Origin: a bacterium UBA6154
GTDB taxonomy: Bacteria > Actinomycetota > Actinomycetes > S36-B12
Direction of reading: 5' to 3'
NCBI GenBank assembly: GCA_002422375.1
Contig: DIUQ01000042.1
Location: 1 to 7,273, forward strand
DNA: 7,273 nucleotides
Shown: one piece after another, positions 1 to 4,785 of the stretch
Layout: each line of letters starts with the position of its first letter
Position numbering within the stretch: position 1 is the stretch's first letter
Notes under the pieces: model-generated
Seen by the model: only the letters and a program-made list of their open reading frames with translations
Database searches by the model: none
What the model was told of the DNA's origin: nothing
Made by a program: the position numbers and the translations under genes

Positions 1-14
1 GGAGATGGAGTCAT
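1..14 (-). CDS. Possible 5' end of the next his-operon gene (partial)
   Basis: After the hisB stop the minus strand has one frame that stays open to the window edge. It has an ATG at 14-12 and would begin Met-Thr-Pro-Ser. In actinobacterial his operons the gene after hisB is often hisH, the glutaminase subunit of imidazole glycerol phosphate synthase, so hisH is a reasonable guess. Too few codons are visible to recognise the product. The ATG overlaps the TGA of a five-codon minicistron just upstream (28-11), and the only good Shine-Dalgarno serves that minicistron rather than this ATG. The true start could therefore lie elsewhere, or a frameshift may be present. The existence of a downstream gene is inferred from position alone. 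Confidence 0.35.
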
Positions 15-28
15 GATGCGATTGTCAT
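11..28 (-). other. Five-codon minicistron with strong Shine-Dalgarno
   Basis: On the minus strand AGGAGA (43-38) lies 9 nt before an ATG at 28-26. This is the best Shine-Dalgarno I see before any start in the window. The frame reads Met-Thr-Ile-Ala-Ser and stops at TGA (13-11). That TGA overlaps the ATG at 14-12 in an ATGA arrangement, so ribosomes ending here could restart on the next gene. It could be a coupling minicistron, the true start of the next gene broken by an indel, or chance. The sequence alone does not decide. Confidence 0.35.
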
Positions 29-37
29 TCGTTGATG

Positions 38-44
38 TCTCCTC
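38..44 (-). promoter_or_regulatory. Ribosome binding site downstream of hisB
   Basis: The minus strand reads GAGGAGA over 44-38, a near-perfect anti-16S match, 9 nt before the ATG at 28. It lies in the space after the hisB stop. The starts of hisD, hisC, hisB and the LON-domain gene lack a comparable site, so this one stands out. It implies that a start is used near 28-12, that is, translation of a gene extending left out of the window. Confidence 0.6.
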
Positions 45-52
45 GACACAGC

Positions 53-652
53 TCACTGTGAAGCGGTCAACGTCCCCTTAGTCGATGGGACACCGAGCAC
101 GCGAGGATCAACCGCAACCGCCATTCTTAAGGACCTCGCGACACTCTTAAACTGCGCTTCGACGACATGATGAGCATTACGACCTGACAACACTGTGACG
201 TGCAACGTTATTTGCGAGGTCGCCACAATGGATTCCCAGATATGTCTGGTCAGCGTTGTGTCGTAGGAACCAATGAGTTCAACTATTTCTGGTTCATCAT
301 GAACTAAATATGGACGACCTGACAGATCGACAGCCGATCGAACCAAGCACTCATCCAGTGGGACAAGGGAATCGCCGTACCGCGTGAGACCCGCTCGATC
401 ACCAAGCGCCTGATTGATGGCTTGCCCCAGCGCCAAACTGGTGTCCTCTACCGTGTGGTGAGCATCTACCTCGAGGTCACCGTCAGTGCGGACAATCAAG
501 TCAAAACCACCATGCTTGGCGAGTTGCGCCAACATGTGGTCAAAGAACGGAACACCCGTCTGAATATCGCTCGTTCCGCTTCCATCAAGTTCAAGTTCCA
601 CCAAGACAGTACTTTCCTTGGTGTTTCGCTCAATGCGTGCTTGTCGACTCAT
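53..652 (-). CDS. hisB: Imidazoleglycerol-phosphate dehydratase
   Basis: HisB dehydrates imidazole glycerol phosphate to imidazole acetol phosphate, a Mn-dependent cytoplasmic step of histidine synthesis. The 199-residue protein has the length of the monofunctional enzyme, without the N-terminal phosphatase domain of the enterobacterial fusion. The family's duplicated metal-binding motifs are both present: His65-His66-x-x-Glu69 in DAHHTVEDTSLALG, and His161-His162-x-x-Glu165 in GRNAHHVVEAQFKS. The FFDHM element (Asp38-His39), Asp100-Glu101 and the C-terminal GVPSTKGTL tail also match. The gene appears intact. The ATG at 652 lies 14 nt after the hisC stop and has no clear Shine-Dalgarno; a -10-like TAGTCT sits 7 nt upstream. 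It is the third gene of the hisDCB operon. I am very sure of the identity. Confidence 0.97.
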   Translation of the reverse strand: MSRQARIERNTKESTVLVELELDGSGTSDIQTGVPFFDHMLAQLAKHGGFDLIVRTDGDLEVDAHHTVEDTSLALGQAINQALGDRAGLTRYGDSLVPLDECLVRSAVDLSGRPYLVHDEPEIVELIGSYDTTLTRHIWESIVATSQITLHVTVLSGRNAHHVVEAQFKSVARSLRMAVAVDPRVLGVPSTKGTLTASQ

Positions 653-659
653 GGGGCAC

Positions 660-665
660 AGACTA
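660..665 (-). promoter_or_regulatory. Candidate internal -10 element before hisB
   Basis: In the 14-nt gap between hisC and hisB the minus strand reads TAGTCT (665-660), then 7 nt, then the hisB ATG. This fits the actinobacterial -10 pattern TANNNT at the spacing expected if transcription starts on the A of ATG, giving a leaderless hisB mRNA. The same hexamer precedes the LON-domain gene. No clear Shine-Dalgarno is present and I looked for no -35. The motif is short, so chance is possible. Confidence 0.3.
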
Positions 666-666
666 T

Positions 667-1773
667 CTATCTCTGCTCAGACATTATTTCCGACATGGAT
701 TCGATAAAAAGATTATTTTCACTGGGGGTGCCAATGGATACCCGCAACCAGTGATCTGGTCCGGTTTCGCGAATGAGCACTCCCCGATCCAGTAGTGATC
801 TCCACACGCTATGCCTATTGTGAAATGTTCCGAAAAACAGGAAATTTGCGTCGCTTGGCGCAACAACAAGGCCGAGGGACGCTAACGAATCAGCAACCCT
901 GAAACGCTCACTTCGCAGCAGGTCAATCTGGTCGCGCATATCAGAATCGTGCTGCAAGGCTGTGATAGCCGCCACTTGAGTCAGTGCTGATAAATGGTAG
1001 GGCAATCGGACAAGCATGAGGGCCTGAACAATTGCCGGGCTACTTGTGAGGCAGTAACCCACCCTGCCACCGGCAAAACCAAATGCCTTACTCAATGTCC
1101 GAGTCACAATCAGATTCGGATACTCATTGAGTAGTTGCACGGCCGTGTTCTGCGGATCACTCCGGAACTCCGCATAGGCCTCGTCGACTACAACGAGCGC
1201 ACCGACGGTTTGCGCACATTCGACAATGGCGGACAGACTCGCCATAGAAATAGACGTCCCCGTGGGGTTATTCGGTGCCGCAATGACCGCCAGTGTTGGC
1301 CGATTGACGCGAAGGGCGTCACACGCGGAATCAGTTTCGATCTCAAAATCTTGATTCCGCGGGACATTGATCATTTCAGTGAATGAATTTCGAGCATATT
1401 CCGGATACATGGAGTAAGTCGGAGGGAAGGTGAGCACCGCACGACCGGGTCCACCAAAAGCACTAAATATGTGTGCCATCACCTCATTGGACCCATTACC
1501 CGGCCAAATGCGATCAATATCCAGTGACATGAAGGATTCGTTAGAAATATATGTGGCCAGAGCTTGCCGAAGCGCGACAGCATCTCGGTCTGGATACCGA
1601 TTAAGGGACTCGGCTGCCTCACTGATGGAAGCCGCTAAATCATTGATCACATGTTGACTCGGCGCAAAGGGGTTTTCGTTGACATTGAGCCGAGCTGGAA
1701 CGTGATCGTGGGGGGCACCATAGGGCGACTCTCCGATTAAATCCTCGCGCAGAGGCAGAGTGAAATCGGTCAT
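667..1773 (-). CDS. hisC: Histidinol-phosphate aminotransferase
   Basis: HisC is a PLP-dependent class I/II (fold type I) aminotransferase that moves the amino group of glutamate to imidazole acetol phosphate, giving histidinol phosphate. The 368-residue length fits the family. The PLP-binding lysine is Lys229 in [15 protein letters not shown], with phosphate-binding Arg237 in the same motif. APNNPTG (166-172) and VVVDEAY (Asp197, Tyr200) contact the cofactor in this family, and Arg344 in WLRVSIGTP matches the conserved substrate-carboxylate/phosphate-binding arginine. The N-terminal [11 protein letters not shown] is the usual HisC opening. The ATG at 1773 overlaps the hisD TGA as ATGA and has no clear Shine-Dalgarno, which points to translational coupling. 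A perfect 6-bp hairpin (1776-1790) lies 2 nt before the start. The close relative CobD/aromatic aminotransferase is less likely given the his context. Confidence 0.97.
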   Translation of the reverse strand: MTDFTLPLREDLIGESPYGAPHDHVPARLNVNENPFAPSQHVINDLAASISEAAESLNRYPDRDAVALRQALATYISNESFMSLDIDRIWPGNGSNEVMAHIFSAFGGPGRAVLTFPPTYSMYPEYARNSFTEMINVPRNQDFEIETDSACDALRVNRPTLAVIAAPNNPTGTSISMASLSAIVECAQTVGALVVVDEAYAEFRSDPQNTAVQLLNEYPNLIVTRTLSKAFGFAGGRVGYCLTSSPAIVQALMLVRLPYHLSALTQVAAITALQHDSDMRDQIDLLRSERFRVADSLASLGLVVAPSDANFLFFGTFHNRHSVWRSLLDRGVLIRETGPDHWLRVSIGTPSENNLFIESMSEIMSEQR

Positions 1774-3074
1774 GGCTCGTGCCGCACGAGAACCGCTTCC
1801 CCGTGTGCGGGTAAGTCTTCTGCGGAGGCCAGAGCGACAACATGTGGCGACACTTCCTGCAGTGCATCAGCGGAATATTCAATCAGATGAATCCCTCGCA
1901 GGAAACTCTGAACCGACAGGCCAGACGAGTGGCGTGCAGATCCGGCTGTCGGCAAAACGTGATTTGATCCTGCGCAATAGTCACCCAATGAAACCGGTGC
2001 ATAGGTCCCAATAAAGATCGCACCGGCGTTCTTCACACGGAGCGCAATATCGCGTGCATGTTCGGTATGGATCTCTAAATGCTCAGCCGCATAGGCGTCA
2101 ATCACAGCCAGCCCTTGATCGAGGTCGCGCACCACAATAATTGCGCTCTGCTCCCCCTTCAAGGCCTCAGTTATACGCTCTGAGTGCTTTGTCCGAGGTA
2201 CGCGTATGTCCAACTCAGCACTGACTGCCTGCGCTAAGTCAAGATCCGGAGTGACAAGTACCGCCGCTGCAAGGACGTCATGTTCGGCTTGACTGATGAG
2301 GTCGGCGGCAACATGGCGCGGATCGGCGGTGGAGTCGGCCAGAATGGCAATCTCGGTGGGACCCGCTTCGGAATCAATACCAATGACTCCCTGCAGAGCT
2401 CGCTTAGCGGCCGTGACATAAATATTTCCCGGTCCCGTCACGAGGTCGACTGGCAGACAATCACCGTCAGGAAGAGCGACTCCATACGCGAGCATGGCAA
2501 CAGCCTGTGCTCCGCCAACCGAGTACACCTCGTCTATACCCAGGAGATGACAGGCAGCCATGATCGTGGGGTGCGGCCACCCGCCGTGATCCTTTTGGGG
2601 GGGTGAAACAACCGCGATCGACGCGACTCCAGCTATTTGCGCTGGCACGACGTTCATGACCACGCTGCTGGGATACACAGCTCGACCGCCGGGCACATAT
2701 AAACCGACCCGCTCAACGGGAAGCCACCGTTCAGTGACCGAGCCACCAGGAACAACTTCTGTGGTGAGATCCCGTCGCTGTTGGTCTGCATGAACTATGC
2801 GTGTTCGGCGAATAGCTTCGAGGAGGGCGGCGCGCACTTCAGGATCGAGAGCCTGCGCGGACTCCTCCAACAAGGAAGGGGGAACCCGAAGAGATGGCGG
2901 GGTAATTCCATCAAGGCGCTGGGTCCAGTCAGCTACGGCAAGCGCTCCCCGCTCTCGGATATCCGCCACAATGGGGGCGATTCGATCTTGGGCGTCAGCA
3001 ACGTCCATGTGCGCCCGCGGAACGACCGTTCGCGGATTCGCATGGTTTTCTCGCAGGTCAAGAAGCCGAATCAC
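1770..3074 (-). CDS. hisD: Histidinol dehydrogenase
   Basis: HisD carries out the last two steps of histidine synthesis, oxidising L-histidinol via histidinal to histidine with two NAD+ in a Zn-dependent reaction. The 434-residue length is typical. Zinc ligands match the family: Gln262 and His265 in SQAEHD, Asp365 in [15 protein letters not shown], and His424 in LPAHGEA. The catalytic Glu331-His332 pair lies in [26 protein letters not shown] and [11 protein letters not shown] elements are also present. The start is GTG at 3074: an in-frame TGA at 3080-3078 excludes any earlier start, and the protein opens with the usual HisD N-terminus (Met-Ile-Arg). No clear Shine-Dalgarno precedes it. It is the first gene of the hisDCB operon, divergent from the LON-domain gene across a 23-bp gap. 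A run of seven C occurs in a variable loop near residues 158-160, and the frame stays open. Confidence 0.97.
   Translation of the reverse strand: MIRLLDLRENHANPRTVVPRAHMDVADAQDRIAPIVADIRERGALAVADWTQRLDGITPPSLRVPPSLLEESAQALDPEVRAALLEAIRRTRIVHADQQRRDLTTEVVPGGSVTERWLPVERVGLYVPGGRAVYPSSVVMNVVPAQIAGVASIAVVSPPQKDHGGWPHPTIMAACHLLGIDEVYSVGGAQAVAMLAYGVALPDGDCLPVDLVTGPGNIYVTAAKRALQGVIGIDSEAGPTEIAILADSTADPRHVAADLISQAEHDVLAAAVLVTPDLDLAQAVSAELDIRVPRTKHSERITEALKGEQSAIIVVRDLDQGLAVIDAYAAEHLEIHTEHARDIALRVKNAGAIFIGTYAPVSLGDYCAGSNHVLPTAGSARHSSGLSVQSFLRGIHLIEYSADALQEVSPHVVALASAEDLPAHGEAVLVRHEP
1776..1790 (-). repeat. Inverted repeat at the hisD/hisC junction
   Basis: CTCGTG (1776-1781) and CACGAG (1785-1790) form a perfect 6-bp stem with a 3-nt loop, inside the last codons of hisD. 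In the mRNA the hairpin ends 2 nt before the hisC ATG, where an initiating ribosome would sit. Ribosomes translating hisD would melt it, so it could enforce hisD-hisC coupling. No T-run follows, so it is not a terminator. The repeat is seen directly; the role is inference, and a 6-bp palindrome can occur by chance. Confidence 0.4.
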
Positions 3075-3081
3075 ACTTCAG

Positions 3082-3087
3082 AGTTTA
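3082..3087 (-). promoter_or_regulatory. Candidate -10 element of hisD (leaderless)
   Basis: On the minus strand TAAACT (3087-3082) matches the actinobacterial -10 pattern TANNNT. Seven nucleotides follow, then the hisD GTG at 3074, so transcription from this element would begin at or near the start codon and give a leaderless mRNA. This agrees with the lack of a clear Shine-Dalgarno. I see no good -35; it would lie inside the LON-domain coding region. The two overlapping -10 sites share the TA at 3086-3087. Confidence 0.45.
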
Positions 3088-3091
3088 GTCT
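3086..3091 (+). promoter_or_regulatory. Candidate -10 element of the LON-domain gene (leaderless)
   Basis: TAGTCT (3086-3091) fits TANNNT. Six nucleotides follow, then the ATG at 3098, the spacing expected when transcription starts on the A of ATG. No Shine-Dalgarno is present. A -35 would fall inside hisD and I see no TTGACA-like sequence there. Its first two bases are shared with the opposing hisD -10 site, so two polymerases could not occupy both at once. Confidence 0.45.
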
Positions 3092-3097
3092 CTAACC

Positions 3098-3778
3098 ATG
3101 AACCCGTCCCTGCCACTCTTTCCGCTCAACACGGTACTGGTGCCCGGGCTTGTACTTCCCCTCCACATTTTTGAACCCCGATACCGCGGTTTGGTCAAAG
3201 AGTTGCTGGCCATGGAGGACGAAGAATCCCGTGAATTCGGGATTGTCGCCACCAAAGATGGCTCGAGCATCGAGCGGGACGGCATTAATGCCCTGCATCG
3301 AATCGGCACCGCGACGGTGCTGCGCCAATCGGAAGAAACCCCTGACGGCCGATTCGACATTGTCACTACCGGGTCGCGTCGCTTCTACATTGAATCACTC
3401 GACACCAGCGCACCTCTGCTTCGAGCGCACGTTCGTTGGATCTCCGATCTGGCAGAGCCCGTCACGCCTGAACTTGAACGCTTGACTCAGCTCGCGGTCG
3501 CTGATTTCGTGTCCTACCGGGCAGCTTTATCGGGTCAACTCGACGAAGCAATTGCGTCAATCAACGACATGCCTGATGACCCCAGTGTTGTCAGCTATCT
3601 CCTCACGGCAGCGATTGTTGTACCAACCGCTGAACGACAGGAAATGCTCAGCGCCATGTCCCCCCATGAACGGTTGACAATTGCCCGGCGTCTCCTCCAC
3701 CGCGAGACCGCCTTGATTAGCGCATTGCATTCCATACCTGCCGTTGATCTTTTCAATCAAACGCCATCTGCGAACTAG
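3098..3778 (+). CDS. LON substrate-binding domain protein
   Basis: This 226-residue cytoplasmic protein contains the N-terminal substrate-binding domain of Lon proteases (LON_substr_bdg, PF02190) without the AAA+ ATPase or Ser-Lys peptidase domains. The signature LPLFPLNTVLVPG spans residues 5-17, followed by LHIFEPRYR (22-30) and GRFDIVTTGSRRFYI (84-98). The rest is mostly helical, including DPSVVSYLLTAA (162-172) and the TAERQEMLSAMSPHERL stretch. Stand-alone proteins of this kind are common in actinobacteria and have no established biochemical function; a role in binding unfolded or degradable proteins is inferred from the domain only. The start is firm: an in-frame TAG at 3086-3088 blocks any earlier start and the conserved motif begins at residue 5. 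It heads a two-gene plus-strand unit with ybaK, 4 nt downstream. Confidence 0.9.
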   Translation: MNPSLPLFPLNTVLVPGLVLPLHIFEPRYRGLVKELLAMEDEESREFGIVATKDGSSIERDGINALHRIGTATVLRQSEETPDGRFDIVTTGSRRFYIESLDTSAPLLRAHVRWISDLAEPVTPELERLTQLAVADFVSYRAALSGQLDEAIASINDMPDDPSVVSYLLTAAIVVPTAERQEMLSAMSPHERLTIARRLLHRETALISALHSIPAVDLFNQTPSAN

Positions 3779-3782
3779 CAAT

Positions 3783-4280
3783 ATGGCGACTTCCTCAGCA
3801 ACGCCGGCCACTTCCGTTCTCGATGCACTGGGGTACGCGTATCAGGTACACAGATTTGACAGCACCGCTGATCGTCACTTCGGCGAGGAAGCTGCGATTG
3901 CCATGGGGACCGATCCCTTGCGAGTTTTCAAAACAATTGTCTTCTCCGCGGGGAATTCGTTTGTTATCGGCGTGTCACCGATCTCGTGGGATATCAGTCC
4001 GAAGAAACTTGCTCATTCCCTCGGACTGCGCAAACTTGAACCAGCATCCATTTCCGATTCGCAGCGAGTGACCGGATATGTAGTGGGAGGAATCAGCCCT
4101 TTGGGTCAGAAAAAATCCTTGCCCACTGCTATCGACAGCAGTGCGTGGAATCATGAAAGCATTTTTATTAGCGGTGGTCGCCGCGGATTGGAAATTGAAA
4201 TTCCTGCAGATCATTTGCAGGCAGCCCTACAGGCTATTCGGGCTCCGATTGCAGCGAACGATTCCTCAACGAGTGAATGA
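3783..4280 (+). CDS. ybaK: YbaK/EbsC-type Cys-tRNA(Pro) deacylase
   Basis: This protein belongs to the YbaK/EbsC branch of the bacterial prolyl-tRNA editing (INS-like) superfamily. Family members hydrolyse Cys-tRNA(Pro) made in error by prolyl-tRNA synthetase. The 165-residue length fits. HFGEEAAIAMG (32-42), RVFKTIVF with conserved Lys50, the signature GGISPLGQKK (102-111) and SGGRRGLEIEI (130-140) are all present. I chose the ATG at 3783, 4 nt after the LON-domain stop. An in-frame ATG at 3744 would add 13 residues that lie inside the upstream gene and are unlike the family. There is no clear Shine-Dalgarno, so translation may be coupled to the gene before it. The last 47 nt overlap the tail of the convergent membrane-protein gene. 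Other INS-family editing specificities cannot be excluded. Confidence 0.9.
   Translation: MATSSATPATSVLDALGYAYQVHRFDSTADRHFGEEAAIAMGTDPLRVFKTIVFSAGNSFVIGVSPISWDISPKKLAHSLGLRKLEPASISDSQRVTGYVVGGISPLGQKKSLPTAIDSSAWNHESIFISGGRRGLEIEIPADHLQAALQAIRAPIAANDSSTSE
4203..4221 (-). terminator. Possible hairpin terminator of the dnaE/membrane-protein unit
   Basis: CCTGCA (4203-4208) and TGCAGG (4216-4221) form a perfect 6-bp stem with a 7-nt loop, 12 nt past the stop of the minus-strand membrane-protein gene. On the minus strand the hairpin is followed by AATTTCAATTT, moderately T-rich but not a clean T-run. It lies inside ybaK coding DNA, as expected when the genes overlap at their 3' ends. It would not act on the plus strand, where the sequence after it is GC-mixed. 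The hairpin is short, so the call is weak. Confidence 0.3.
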
Positions 4281-4785
4281 AGTCAGACAAAGCCATGACC
4301 GTAATAATGACCGAAGCCGTCAATGGCCACACAAGGAAAATACCCGACATGTGAACTTCGAGTGGCCCTTCAATGATGGATGCATCGGGCAGACTTACCG
4401 ACTCCAGATCCACTGAACCGAGCCGAGTTCCAACAAACCACATGCTCACAGTTCCTAGGACAGATGCCAGAAGCGCGGCTCCGAGCGTGGCTACAAGGTG
4501 GTCACGTCGCATATAGACAAGCCCGACGGTAATGAAGAAGCCGGCAACCAGGGCAATGGCCCCAAATGCGATGTCCGCCGCGAGATATTCCTGTGGCTGA
4601 AACCCATCGGTCTTCAATCCACCTTCGACGACAACAATGCTGACCCGCGGAGCCAATGCCCACCACATGACCCCTAGGGCGGCGCCGGACAACAACCCCA
4701 CGACCGCACCAGCCACTGCGACGGTCAGCGCGTTGCGCCCGCGACGAATTTGTGTTTCCTCGTGGGGGCGCGTTACATCAGGCAC
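4234..4785 (-). CDS. DUF2567-like four-helix membrane protein
   Basis: The 183-residue protein has a charged N-terminus and about four hydrophobic segments near residues 19-44, 69-91, 97-119 and 147-166, so it is very likely in the cytoplasmic membrane. The linker APRVSIVVVEGG and QEYLAADIAFGA, and the late SGIFLVWPLTASVI, resemble actinobacterial DUF2567 proteins as I remember them; this family has no known function. The start is GTG at 4785, since the frame opens there with family-like residues. It overlaps the dnaE end by 13 nt, so expression probably follows dnaE. The gene's last 47 nt overlap ybaK. Whether it helps replication is not shown; the position may simply be conserved synteny. 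A different small membrane-protein family is possible. Confidence 0.75.
   Translation of the reverse strand: MPDVTRPHEETQIRRGRNALTVAVAGAVVGLLSGAALGVMWWALAPRVSIVVVEGGLKTDGFQPQEYLAADIAFGAIALVAGFFITVGLVYMRRDHLVATLGAALLASVLGTVSMWFVGTRLGSVDLESVSLPDASIIEGPLEVHMSGIFLVWPLTASVIITVMALSDFIHSLRNRSLQSEPE

Noticed and set aside
2593..2603. Run of four T and seven G on the plus strand (seven C then four A in the hisD mRNA sense)
   Set aside because: It could suggest slippage or phase variation, but it lies in a variable loop of hisD, the frame remains open and the zero frame does not fit the X-XXY-YYZ slippery pattern. A frameshift signal is not supported.
3744..3782. N-terminal extension of the YbaK-type protein from an in-frame ATG at 3744
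   Set aside because: The 13 extra residues lie inside the LON-domain gene and do not match the family N-terminus; ATG 3783 is better.
4293..4367. Imperfect hairpins downstream of ybaK as its terminator (for example GGCCAC at 4325-4330 with GTGGCC at 4362-4367)
   Set aside because: The loop is about 31 nt and no T-run follows; it lies in coding sequence of the opposite gene, so I call no terminator here.
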